Part shown: positions 25,873 through 34,310 of the stretch, in pieces | Layout of the letters: every line of letters begins with the position of its first letter | Position numbering within the stretch: the stretch's first letter is position 1 | From: Chitinilyticum piscinae | Lineage (GTDB): Bacteria > Pseudomonadota > Gammaproteobacteria > Burkholderiales > Chitinibacteraceae | Direction of reading: 5' to 3' | Length of the DNA: 64,000 nucleotides | NCBI RefSeq assembly: GCF_015223195.1 | Contig: NZ_JADFUA010000014.1 | Span: 1 to 64,000 of the forward strand | Made by a program: the position numbers and the translations under genes | Notes under the pieces: model-generated | What the model saw: the letters and a program-made list of their open reading frames with translations, nothing else | Databases searched by the model: none | Told to the model about the DNA's origin: nothing

Positions 25873-26244
25873 GTTTCCCCGCCCAGACTTTCCGAAGGGG
25901 ATTAAGACCTGTTAGTGAATTGCACGCGGCCTGCCAACGTTTCCCCGCCCAGACTTTCCGAAGGGGATTAAGACAAAAACACACCAATGACCGACGTGCT
26001 TACTTTGGTTTCCCCGCCCAGACTTTCCGAAGGGGATTAAGACTTCCGTCCAACTCAGCAGTGGACATTTTGTCGTTTCCCCGCCCAGACTTTCCGAAGG
26101 GGATTAAGACACTGCAGTGAAGCTGAGTGCGCCGCCGGCGAGTTTCCCCGCCCAGACTTTCCGAAGGGGATTAAGACTGTTTAACCTTGTGGATGTAAAT
26201 ACCATCTAGTTTCCCCGCCCAGACTTCCCGAAGGGGGTTAACAG
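25873..26244 (+). CRISPR. CRISPR array 2: 6 repeats, 5 spacers
   Basis: The same 36-base repeat as array 1 starts at 25873, 25939, 26008, 26075, 26142 and 26209. The first five copies are perfect; the last has TTCCCG in the middle and a changed end (GGGGGTTAACAG). Spacers are 30 to 33 bases and none is shared with array 1. Shared repeat and leader mean that one Cas6 and one Cas1-Cas2 complex can serve both arrays. Confidence 0.98.
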
Positions 26245-26395
26245 GATGTTGAAAAAGACATCACTCCGAAGTAATGACTTCCTGTAGCCTTACAGTTGCA
26301 AACGCCCTTTCCCGTCAAAGGTAAAAACTCGTTATTTCGAGCCTTACCTTCACTAGTTTTCGGGCTTTTCCTGCTATTTGTCGGCTTCACGATGC

Positions 26396-27428
26396 AATCG
26401 TCCTTATGTTGCACCTTGCCGCCACCCGCACGGCGTCATCATCCGGGTCAGATTCCACGCCGCAAAGATCGTCAGCGCCTGGGCTTACGCCTTTGCGGTG
26501 CCGATGAAGCGGGTCTTGCGGAACCCGCCAATCGTCTTTGCCAACCGAAGCTTTCCTCAATCCGCCTGCGTACCTGCAGGCCGGTTTTGTAGCCCTTGCT
26601 GCGCTTGGTTCGACCATCCACTGCGCTACCGATTTTCTTGGTAGCGGTGTGCGTCTGAATACCCAGTGCCTTGAGCACCAATGTGTGACTGTCCAGATCG
26701 TAATCTATGTCTTAACCCAGCGTGCAACTCGGCTTCAAGGTGTGCCCCGCCATCGTTTCCGTGGCTTCCCACTCGACGGTGCCGGTCGCTTGGGTGGCCT
26801 TGACATCCACCACCAGGCCGTTGCGGTTCTCCATCAGGATGTGGTTCAGGTGGCGCAGCTTTGCCTCGGCAAACTTGGCCTTCTTATACAGTTGCGCCTC
26901 CGAGTCGGTCTTCAACTGGTGCGTGGCCCATGCTTCAATCATCGTGCCGTCGACGCTGCAATGCTCGTCAGTGACCAGTCCCGCCCAATCCGCGAGTGCC
27001 AGTATCCGGTCAAAGAACTGCCGCAGCCGGGTTTGCTCCAGCAGGCGGTCACGGCTGGCGCTGAAGGTACTGTGATCCCAGACCGGGTCGTCAATGCGCA
27101 AGCCGAAAAACAGCGGAACAGCAGGTTGTTATCCTGTTGCTCGACCAGCGGACGCTTGCTGCGGATCGCAGGACATCACTTGCAGCAACAGCACCCGCTG
27201 CCGCAGCTCTGGTGGAATCGAGGAGCGGCCGACGGCGACATAACGAGCGTCGAACTCCGGGCTCATCGATGCCAGGATCGCATCGACCGCCTGCTTGAGT
27301 AGACGCAAGGGATGCACAACCGGTACGCGGATGATGAGGCGACATAAATAAACATCGCGCCCTGCATAAAGTCGTCGCCACTCATGAAAAGAAGCCCCGG
27401 AAGAAGAAGGCTGGATCACCCCCATGAG
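26396..27428 (-). pseudogene. Degraded IS5-type transposase
   Basis: Pieces of one DDE transposase lie in order on the minus strand but in different frames. They are QAVDAILASMSPEFDARYV and IPPELRQRVLLLQV (27129-27425), RIDDPVWDHSTFSASRDRLL and DEHCSVDGTMIEAWATHQ (26712-27101), and VRRRIEESFGWQRRLAG (26472-26681). Then come a stop and the remnant LTIFAAWNLTR. The order matches DUF772-type IS5-family transposases. At least three frameshifts or stops make it inactive. It lies directly after array 2. Confidence 0.8.
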
Positions 27429-27775
27429 CTTTCTTCATGCCGACACAGGAATTTCATTGGCCTGCTATGAAAGCAGGGGCGATTCAATTCATCACATGGA
27501 CCTTGAGACCATCCCCCTTTTCACAAGCTTGTGAACCATTTCTCAGAACTACATTCACGTAATATAACGTCATGAAAAATCATCTTTTCATATCCGCCAG
27601 AATCAGTAACACATCAGGTCGTCGTTGCTGCTATGGGTTTAACGTTATAACTCCCGTGCTTCTCACCGCCTCGCCACCGTCGCCATGTACATAGACGAAG
27701 AGGTCAAAGCACGGGCATCTGCGAAACTTGCTGATTGGTTTTCCTAATTAGACACAATACATCCAGGAGAGGGCC
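27429..27775. other. Intergenic region with one perfect palindrome
   Basis: No gene is seen. At 27520-27535 lies the 16-base perfect palindrome TTCACAAGCTTGTGAA, which could be an operator or an insertion-sequence end. The next gene starts about 240 bases later. Confidence 0.4.
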
Positions 27776-28006
27776 ATGCAATACCTAATTGCTTTTTTCT
27801 TTATCTGCTTCGCCATTTATATGGCCATCAAGAGTATTGTAAATATCATGGCATCTCTTCAAGACAAAATCATGCCCAAGAAACCTGTATCAACAGAGGA
27901 ACGACTCTATGTTGCTGATGAAATCAAAAAATTATCCATCCTCCTTCATGAAGGACTAATCAGCAAGGAAGAATTCAACCGACAAAAGTCTAGGCTACTT
28001 CAATGA
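27776..28006 (+). CDS. Small membrane protein with SHOCT domain
   Basis: 76 residues; AGGAGAG lies before ATG 27776. Residues 3-25 form a membrane helix (LIAFFFICFAIYMAIKSIV). Residues 47-75 match the SHOCT short C-terminal motif: EIKKLSILLHEGLISKEEF then KSRLL. SHOCT modules are found at the ends of many bacterial membrane and stress proteins and probably mediate oligomerisation. The gene is isolated, in AT-richer sequence, and no partner is evident. Confidence 0.65.
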   Translation: MQYLIAFFFICFAIYMAIKSIVNIMASLQDKIMPKKPVSTEERLYVADEIKKLSILLHEGLISKEEFNRQKSRLLQ

Positions 28007-28263
28007 ATTTTTGAAAAATTCCACGAATCTATATTCTTTGCACAACTGGACACCTCGAATAACCCAGCGCGGATTCAAAAAGTAAGCAACATGAGCAGAT
28101 TTTCCTAATCGTCCTGCGGCATTGGCAATATCACCTGATCTGGTAGCCCAAGTTCCGATTCCGTGTCCTGAATGGGCTGGTCGGGTATGAGGAGTGCCAT
28201 TGTGTCATAACGTTCTATCAGCAACTGGGCTGTGAGGTTATTGCACTGAATCTACAACCGGAT

Positions 28264-28380
28264 CATATACACCTTCCGAAGGTTATAGACATTAAATGTC
28301 CATGCGCACATGCCCAGCACCACATTGCGTATGCCACACAGAGCGTGTTCGATAGGAACCCGGCTCACACAAGCAAACAC
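28264..28380 (-). pseudogene. C-terminal remnant of a lost gene, probably a transposase
   Basis: The minus strand reads FACVSRVPIEHALCGIRNVV, then GMCAWTFNVYNLRKVYMIRL and a stop, with no start codon upstream. The style (IEHALCGIRN, then NVYNLRKVY) resembles transposase C-termini, but I cannot name the family. The rest of 28007-28434 shows no other coding signal. Confidence 0.35.
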
Positions 28381-28434
28381 AGAACGTCATGCTTCTGTTA
28401 TTTTCCGTAATCATCACCTCGCACGGCACTCAGC

Positions 28435-30063
28435 ATGGCCAGACTCCATCCAAGTTCTCTGCCCTCGGTGAAAACCCATGGCGGTATGTATCGTGAACTG
28501 CAAATCATCGAGCAACTGCAGCAGCAACTTTCAGATCACTATACGGTTTTCCATCACCTGGATTGGGCACTCATCGATGCTGGACGCGAACATCATGGCG
28601 AACTAGATGTCGTCGTCATGAACGGTAATGGCGATCTCGTCATCTGCGAAATCAAGGCAGGGGATGTGTTGGAACGTGATGGGCAGTACTTCAAGCTCTA
28701 CACGTCCGGCGAGAAGAATGTCAGCAGGCAGTGCCAAATCCAGCAACGTGTACTGCAAAGTCGTTTGAAGGAAGCAGGAATCAACCAAGCGCATGTAGCG
28801 ATGTTCCTTGTATTACCGGACTACCGTTGCCTCATGGGGGCAGGCTTGGCGCTACCCCGGTCCTTGATTGTTGACTCTAGAGAATGCCATGCACTGGCAC
28901 AGCGGGTGCGAGAAGTGCTTCCTGAAACAAGTTTGTCGGCACAAGGCGAGCGGGTTACGGCTTTCCTGAAAAATCTATTCCAGATCCGGTTGGACTTGTC
29001 AGCCCGTGCGAAACAGCTTGCAAATACTGTCCATCAACTCGCTGGTGGGCTGTCTACCTGGATACCGAGGATTCGTCACAACAGCGGCATCATCCAAGTT
29101 CAAGGCACAGCTGGCTCTGGAAAAACGCAACTTGCGTTCCAGCTGCTGGAGCAATCTACGGCTAAGGAACACGCGCTATACGTCTGTTATAACCGAGCCC
29201 TTGCAGACCGAATGATTGCCAGTCTGCCTCCCCGCGTGCAGGCACAAACGTTTCATGAAGGGTGTGTCAGCCTCTGGCGCCAACGGAAAGGTGAACCCGA
29301 TTTTGCAGATCCCGCGTTTTTCCAGGAGTCCGAGCGTCATTATCTCGAGCATGAATTTCAGCCACGGTATGACCTGCTCATCGTGGATGAGTCGCAGGAC
29401 TTCGAACCGGAATGGATTTTGGCTCTGGCGAAGCAACTCAAAGAGAATGGTCGGATGTATGTGCTGGGCGACGAAGATCAACGCGTCTATAGCCGCGAAC
29501 CCTTCGATATTCCCGAGGCAATTTGCATCGACAGTCCAGATAACTATCGAACACCTCGCATGGTTTGCGCCATGATCAACGCGCTGGGACTGGGCACCCG
29601 GGTGATCGAAGCCCTTTCACCTCTGGAAGGCTCGCTCCCGTCCATCCGACTGTATTCTGAATCTGGCAATAACCTTTTTAGCGCGACCCGTGCTGCGGTG
29701 AATGAATTCGAAAAAGCAGGCTATCCCTTGTCAGACATCGTGGTATTGACCTTCCGCGGCCATCACCACTCCGCACTATGTTCCCTGGACCAACTGGGTA
29801 GCTGGAATGTCAAAAGTTATACCGGCAGTTTTGACAAGGACGGCAATCCGATCTGGCGGGACGGGGAACTCCTGATCGACAGCATCAGCCGCTATAAAGG
29901 GCAATCATCGCCCGCTGTCGTGCTAACCGAGCTGGATTTCACCGAACTGGATGAGCAAACTCGGCGTCGGTTGTTTGTGGGCATGACTCGCGCATGCATG
30001 GCCGTCAGTATGGTGATGACTGCGGAGGCTGAGCAGGTACTCATGAAACAGCTGGGAGCGTAA
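28435..30063 (+). CDS. NERD-domain superfamily I helicase
   Basis: 542 residues. An N-terminal NERD nuclease-like domain (about 15-130) has GELDVVVMNGNGDLVICEIKAG, here D63 and E-x-K as the PD-(D/E)xK core. A UvrD-like helicase follows: Walker A GTAGSGKTQLAF, motif II LLIVDESQDFEPEW, motif III VLGDEDQRVYS, NYRTPRMVC, and motif VI RRLFVGMTRACMAVS. NERD-helicase fusions are frequent in defence islands, and Nhi of staphylococci is a defence protein of nuclease-helicase type; whether this one is functionally related is unknown. The ribosome site is weak and ATG 28486 is an alternative start. A small acidic protein follows after 65 bases. Confidence 0.82.
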   Translation: MARLHPSSLPSVKTHGGMYRELQIIEQLQQQLSDHYTVFHHLDWALIDAGREHHGELDVVVMNGNGDLVICEIKAGDVLERDGQYFKLYTSGEKNVSRQCQIQQRVLQSRLKEAGINQAHVAMFLVLPDYRCLMGAGLALPRSLIVDSRECHALAQRVREVLPETSLSAQGERVTAFLKNLFQIRLDLSARAKQLANTVHQLAGGLSTWIPRIRHNSGIIQVQGTAGSGKTQLAFQLLEQSTAKEHALYVCYNRALADRMIASLPPRVQAQTFHEGCVSLWRQRKGEPDFADPAFFQESERHYLEHEFQPRYDLLIVDESQDFEPEWILALAKQLKENGRMYVLGDEDQRVYSREPFDIPEAICIDSPDNYRTPRMVCAMINALGLGTRVIEALSPLEGSLPSIRLYSESGNNLFSATRAAVNEFEKAGYPLSDIVVLTFRGHHHSALCSLDQLGSWNVKSYTGSFDKDGNPIWRDGELLIDSISRYKGQSSPAVVLTELDFTELDEQTRRRLFVGMTRACMAVSMVMTAEAEQVLMKQLGA

Positions 30064-30128
30064 GACTACGCCTACATGCCTTGCCTGCTATCATTCAATT
30101 CGGTTCTTCAACTGTTTAGAGGCATGGA

Positions 30129-30386
30129 ATGCATAATGATATCGAGCTGATCTTTTCTCCTCTGCAACAGAAGTACACTGAGAACGATCAGACGGTGGAG
30201 GTGTGCATCTATCGCCTGCCAGATTCAGGCTGGACACTGGAGGTCGTGGATCAATACAACAACTCCACCATCTTCGATGGTGAGTTCGAAAGCGATCAGG
30301 ACGCCTTTGATCTGTTCCTTTCTGAAATCAGAGAACAAGGTATCGAATCATTCATCGGCCTTGCGCCAGGTGTAGTAGTCCATTGA
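30129..30386 (+). CDS. Small acidic hypothetical protein
   Basis: 85 residues, beginning MHNDIELIFSPLQQKYTEN and followed by VCIYRLPDSGWTLEVVDQ, IFDGEFESDQDAFDLFLSEI and GIESFIGL. The layout is a beta sheet followed by a helix rich in Asp and Glu. It resembles small conserved proteins encoded with other genes in islands, but no family is named. It is co-directional with the NERD-helicase 65 bases upstream and may be its partner. An in-frame ATG does not lie closer to the AGAGG site at about 30116. Confidence 0.6.
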   Translation: MHNDIELIFSPLQQKYTENDQTVEVCIYRLPDSGWTLEVVDQYNNSTIFDGEFESDQDAFDLFLSEIREQGIESFIGLAPGVVVH

Positions 30387-30406
30387 TCCTGGAGCAACGG
30401 CATGGA

Positions 30407-31768
30407 CTAATGCCGATGAGCGGCCTTCCAAGTAGTGTACTCGGACGGTCGTAAGCCATAGCGCGCGAGCACCCCCTCATGCAGCCTGCGGAGTTCTTCA
30501 ACAATCAGTGCTTGTACGGCAGCTTGTTCACCCTCGGGAATACGTTCAGCCACGGCACGCTGAATACAGGAAAACGAATCAAGTTCCGGATGCCGAATGA
30601 CTTCACGAATGGTTTGCTTGATGAAATCACGCCATGCCAAGCGAAGGGGGTCTGGCTCGGCCAAGTCTTGTTTGATCGCCAGATATTCCTGTGTAGAACG
30701 TTCATAGGCCCAGACATACAGATCACGTAAAAGCTCGACGCGAGTCATTTCGTATACGCCGAGAGTGGCTCGACTGTAAGCTTGCTCCGGCACATCCAAA
30801 AAAGTTAGTGGACATAGGTTCGCTCGGAACAGCGGCAGATTCGCGGCTAATCGCGAGGTGCGCTTGTTGATGTCGGCAAAAGGTTGCAGGTAGGGCAAAT
30901 GCACCATCATGAAGAAGGATTGCTCAAACGGATCGGCAATCTGGTTGGCTTTGCCCAAAAGCACCTCCAGTGCGTCGTCGATTTGCTGCGGTGTTGAGAG
31001 CGGGCGATAAACGCTTTTGCTTATATCGACGGCGTGCTGGCGAATTCGCCCCTCATCGGCGGGATTGGGCAGCAAGTTTTCTGCCAAAGCACTGTGCAAG
31101 TTCATCAGCGTGTAGCGGTTGAGTTCCGCGCCATCGATGTTTTCGACCAGCAGTTCAATCGCTGTTTTATGGTTCAGGATCATCTGTGTTTCGATGGCCG
31201 CCTTACCCCGTGCAGCCTTGCCATGCTCGATGAGCTCACGCGTGTCGAGCCGGGAGTAGGTATTGCCCTCCAGATGGCTTGACGCCCACGACAGGTCGAT
31301 GAGCAATCGGTTCAGAATGGCGCGGCTGTAGGTACCCGCAGGCTCTCGAGCGTCAGCCGTCCTGCCCATCCGATGTAATTGGCGGCGCAGCGGCTCCGAC
31401 AAATACCATGTCTCATTGGGGCGGTAGGCATCAAGCAAATCTCGCTGGTAGCCTACCGGCTTGCGTGCCTCCAGAGGTTGGTCGATATAGGCAAGGATGT
31501 CCTGGCTATCGGCAGACAGTGGAATGAAAGGCGGGAAACGGTCGACTATGGTGGCTGGTACACCGCTGCCAGATTGAGTATCTGCACGAAAATAGCGACG
31601 AGCCCGACCTTCGCCCTCAGCTTTGACTTGCCTGCTATCAATCAGCTTTGCGATCAGGCGTTGCGCAGTTCGCCTGGCGATGCCGGGGTGCGCGGTCAGC
31701 AGTTCGGCCAGTGTCAATCCGTTCTTGGATGCTTGGATACTGTTCAGTAACTCTGAGGTAGATGACAT
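30407..31768 (-). CDS. Fic-family protein with winged helix and altered active site
   Basis: 453 residues from ATG 31768; an upstream in-frame ATG at 31804 lies inside the operator repeats. Residues 1-60 form a winged helix (LTLAELLTAHPGIARRTAQR). An inhibitory-helix motif SSHLEG lies at about 163-168. The Fic loop reads LQPFADINKRTSR at about 294-306, whereas active Fic enzymes have HxFxxGN(G/K)R. Here Gln occupies the catalytic His position (about Q295) while Asp, Asn, Lys and Arg remain. Such variants occur in a common Fic subfamily. AMP transfer is doubtful; another activity or a purely regulatory role is possible. The C-terminal 120 residues are helical. The HTH and the repeated operator suggest autoregulation. 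Confidence 0.85.
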   Translation of the reverse strand: MSSTSELLNSIQASKNGLTLAELLTAHPGIARRTAQRLIAKLIDSRQVKAEGEGRARRYFRADTQSGSGVPATIVDRFPPFIPLSADSQDILAYIDQPLEARKPVGYQRDLLDAYRPNETWYLSEPLRRQLHRMGRTADAREPAGTYSRAILNRLLIDLSWASSHLEGNTYSRLDTRELIEHGKAARGKAAIETQMILNHKTAIELLVENIDGAELNRYTLMNLHSALAENLLPNPADEGRIRQHAVDISKSVYRPLSTPQQIDDALEVLLGKANQIADPFEQSFFMMVHLPYLQPFADINKRTSRLAANLPLFRANLCPLTFLDVPEQAYSRATLGVYEMTRVELLRDLYVWAYERSTQEYLAIKQDLAEPDPLRLAWRDFIKQTIREVIRHPELDSFSCIQRAVAERIPEGEQAAVQALIVEELRRLHEGVLARYGLRPSEYTTWKAAHRH

Positions 31769-31775
31769 CGCGTTG

Positions 31776-31876
31776 TGGCGCCGTTCGGGATACATGTGGC
31801 GCAATTATGGCGCTATTTATGAAACTGCGCCAAAATCAGCGCGAAAAAATGGCGCAGTTCACGGTAAATTGCGCCG
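31776..31876. promoter_or_regulatory. Cluster of TGGCGC(A/C)NTT half-sites before the fic gene
   Basis: Six related decamers occur in 100 bases: TGGCGCCGTT 31776, TGGCGCAATT 31797, TGGCGCTATT 31808 and TGGCGCAGTT 31850 on the plus strand, with reverse copies at 31823-31832 and 31867-31876. They form two inverted pairs. Starts at 31776, 31797 and 31808 are 21 and 11 bases apart, so they lie on one DNA face. The likely binder is the winged helix of the Fic protein. Confidence 0.65.
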
Positions 31877-32024
31877 CACGCTGGATGACATCGGTCGGCC
31901 TTACGATACTATGTATATGCCCTTTAGCCACCCTGTTCAGATGGCGCAGACTAATGATTTGGTTCTACGCCAGCGGGTTCGGAAATCTAGAAAGAAGGGT
32001 GATTCCAAATGAGCCGTCAACCCC

Positions 32025-32042
32025 CCCTCCCTGAAGGGAGGG
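32025..32042. repeat. Perfect 7-bp hairpin CCCTCCC-TGAA-GGGAGGG
   Basis: The stem is perfect with a TGAA loop and is followed by GCTTGAGG instead of a run of T. It resembles the end hairpins of IS200/IS605-type elements and is similar to the site at 55600. No transposase is nearby, so it is probably a scar. The surrounding 32043-32400 holds no supported gene. Confidence 0.4.
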
Positions 32043-32405
32043 CTTGAGGTCGTAAGGCTGATAGCCCGAGGTTGACCAGACCGAGGCGGATTCACATCCG
32101 CCTACGTTGTGCAGAAGACAGCAAGACCCACCCACGGATGCTTCCTCAGTCCGTGGCTCTGGAAGAAGTGATTGCAGACACGCTTCGGGTAAGCACGAAA
32201 CGGGTCACTTCGGATCAGGCAACTGATTACCTGCTGCGCAACATGGCTGAACCAGATAGTAACGCCTCGGCCTTAAGGCCGTGAATTCGATGTTCTGGCC
32301 GAAACCGTGTTGGCTTTCGGCGAATACCCCTTTTTGTGCGTGATCCGGGCTACCGAGGCCATGGAGGCATCTCTGCGGCCATTAGCTGGGCACGTCTGCT
32401 GCAAA

Positions 32406-32441
32406 TTGCAGTATGTCAGATACTAATTTATACTTCTGACA
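32406..32441 (+). promoter_or_regulatory. abiE promoter with flanking operator repeat
   Basis: A -35 box TTGCAG (32406-32411) and a -10 box TATACT (32429-32434) are 17 bases apart. The inverted repeat TGTCAGA (32414-32420) and TCTGACA (32435-32441) brackets the -10 box. AbiEi antitoxins are known to repress their own promoter by binding inverted repeats, so this is the likely operator. Confidence 0.65.
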
Positions 32442-32456
32442 AAAGGAGCCGTAACC

Positions 32457-33053
32457 ATGAGTCATCTTGCCGAGAACATCTTGTCTGCCGCCCGGGCCAT
32501 GCCCGAGGGGGGGCTGTTGTCGCCCAAGGAGTTCCTGCATCTGGGCTCGCGGGCGGCCATCGATAAAACCTTGTCCCGGCTGGCTCAGGAAGGGAAGCTT
32601 CTGCGCGTGACTCGCGGGGCCTATGTCGCACCCCATGAGGGCCGGTTTGGTTCCCGCCCGCCATCCACCGAGTCCGTGGTGCAGGCCATCGAGGCCAGTT
32701 GCGGTGAAACGGTCGTGGCAAACGGCGCGGCTGAAGCCAATGCGCTGGGACTGACCACGCAGGTGCCGACCCGCGAGGTCTTTCTCACCTCCGGCGCATC
32801 CCGTACCCTGCATCTCGGTAGTCGGTGCGTGGAGCTCAAGCACGGCAACCGCTGGCAACTGCTGCTGGGCAAACGTCCTGCGGGCAAGGTGATCCGCGCG
32901 CTGTCATGGCTGGGGCCAGAGGGCGCACCGGCGGCGCTAAAGCAACTGCGCGCAAAACTGCCCGAGTCCGAATGGGAAGCTGTGCGTGGCGTGAGGGCCG
33001 CACTGCCGAGCTGGATGGCCAAAGTGGTCAGCGAGGCCACGGCACATGGCTGA
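32457..33053 (+). CDS. abiEi: AbiEi-type antitoxin
   Basis: 198 residues; AAAGGAG precedes ATG 32457. An N-terminal winged helix (LLSPKEFLHLGSRAAIDKTL, LAQEGKLLRVTRGAY) is followed by the AbiEi C-terminal antitoxin domain (GETVVANGAAEANALGL, TSGASRTLHLG). The protein should bind the operator at 32414-32441 and oppose the toxin encoded next. In the AbiE type IV system the antitoxin does not bind the toxin directly. Its end overlaps the toxin gene by eight bases. Confidence 0.88.
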   Translation: MSHLAENILSAARAMPEGGLLSPKEFLHLGSRAAIDKTLSRLAQEGKLLRVTRGAYVAPHEGRFGSRPPSTESVVQAIEASCGETVVANGAAEANALGLTTQVPTREVFLTSGASRTLHLGSRCVELKHGNRWQLLLGKRPAGKVIRALSWLGPEGAPAALKQLRAKLPESEWEAVRGVRAALPSWMAKVVSEATAHG

Positions 33054-34059
33054 GTCCTGGTTTTCGCTCAGCCGGGAAGATCAGGTTGAAGCCCTGGAGT
33101 TTGCTGCCGCCCGCAGCGGGCGGCCCGCGCATCTGCTCGAGAAAGACATCTGGGTGGTCTGGGTGCTGTCCGCCATTTACGAATCTGACTTGGCCCGCAA
33201 ACTCACCTTCAAGGGTGGCACCTCGTTGTCCAAGGTCTATCGCATCATCGATCGGTTTTCTGAGGACGTGGATCTCACCTATGACATCCGCGAACTGGCA
33301 GCCGACCTGTTGAAGGAAGGCAACCCCATTCCTGCTTCCGCCAACCAAGAGAGAAAGATCAGCAGCGCGGTACGCCACCGCCTGCCCGACTGGATCGATG
33401 CGACGGTCAAACCGGTCATTGCTGCGGCGCTGGCGAAAGATGGGTTGAACGCAAGCTTGACGCTGGAGGGCAAAGATCGGGACAAGCTGATCCTGTCGTA
33501 TCCGGCGGTCAAAACCGGCACCGGCTATTCAGCGCCCACGATCCAGCTGGAGTTTGGTGCCCGCGCCACGGGCGAGCCGCATCATGTTCAGCCAGTGGCT
33601 TGCGACATTGCGCCGGAAATCGAAGACATCACCTTCCCCGTCGCCCAGCCCTTGGTGATGGCGGCAGAGCGCACCTTCTGGGAAAAGGCCACCGCAGCGC
33701 ACGTGTATTGCTTGCAGGGACGGCTGCGCGGCGAACGCTATTCGCGGCACTGGTACGACTTGGCCGCCATCGCAAAAACGCCACACTTCGCAGCGGCCTG
33801 CGCCGACCAGGCGCTGGCTCGGGCCGTTGCAGAACACAAATCGGTGTTCTTCGTCGAGAAAGACGCTGCCGGCGCCAGGATAGATTACTTCGCCGCCACC
33901 AGTGGTCAACTGCAACTCATCCCCATGGGTGAATCGATGATGGCGCTCGAAAACGATTACGCCGCGATGCTGAAGGATGGTCTGCTGGCGCTGAATCAGC
34001 CGAGCTTTGCCGACATCATCGAGCAGTGCCGTGTCATTCAGGATGAGGCCAATCGGTAG
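33046..34059 (+). CDS. abiEii: AbiEii-type nucleotidyltransferase toxin
   Basis: 337 residues, beginning inside the last codons of abiEi. The nucleotidyltransferase core is FKGGTSLSKVYRIIDRFSED with VDLTYD, in two adjacent parts, giving the GGTSLSK loop and the metal Asp of EDVDLTYD. Later blocks are ERTFWEKATAAHVY and RHWYDLAAIAK, also typical of the family. Related toxins modify tRNA acceptor ends and stop growth during phage infection. Both genes look intact. Confidence 0.9.
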   Translation: MAESWFSLSREDQVEALEFAAARSGRPAHLLEKDIWVVWVLSAIYESDLARKLTFKGGTSLSKVYRIIDRFSEDVDLTYDIRELAADLLKEGNPIPASANQERKISSAVRHRLPDWIDATVKPVIAAALAKDGLNASLTLEGKDRDKLILSYPAVKTGTGYSAPTIQLEFGARATGEPHHVQPVACDIAPEIEDITFPVAQPLVMAAERTFWEKATAAHVYCLQGRLRGERYSRHWYDLAAIAKTPHFAAACADQALARAVAEHKSVFFVEKDAAGARIDYFAATSGQLQLIPMGESMMALENDYAAMLKDGLLALNQPSFADIIEQCRVIQDEANR

Positions 34060-34198
34060 CCCTTTAAACGGGTGCAAATGGGTGTGTTTGTGGTTTGCCC
34101 ACAGATCGTGCCGTCCTGTTGCATCGCCTCGCATCAAGTCTCCCTGATTGCAGCCACCGGCCAGCAGTTCCCATATGATTTTTATATGGAGAACTTCG

Positions 34199-34261
34199 AT
34201 GTCCAGCACCCTCTGCACCTGCTGTGGCCAGCCGTTCGAGCCCCGCCCACAAGCTCCTAGC
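34199..34261 (+). pseudogene. Fragment of a CxxC-type small protein
   Basis: The frame reads MSSTLCTCCGQPFEPRPQAP. The CTCCGQPFEPRPQ block resembles the start of small zinc-binding proteins that accompany insertion sequences (CxxCGxxFEPxPQ). The second cysteine pair expected after it is missing and the frame runs into the convergent AddA-like gene. It is probably a leftover. Confidence 0.3.
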
Positions 34262-34310
34262 CACCCAAGCCGATTCGCTGCGCTCAAGTTTAACGGCTAT
34301 GGCTGGAGCA

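Noticed and set aside
32072-32284. 70-codon plus-strand frame between fic and abiE
   Set aside because: No ribosome site and no similarity; it lies in a regulatory and repeat-rich gap.
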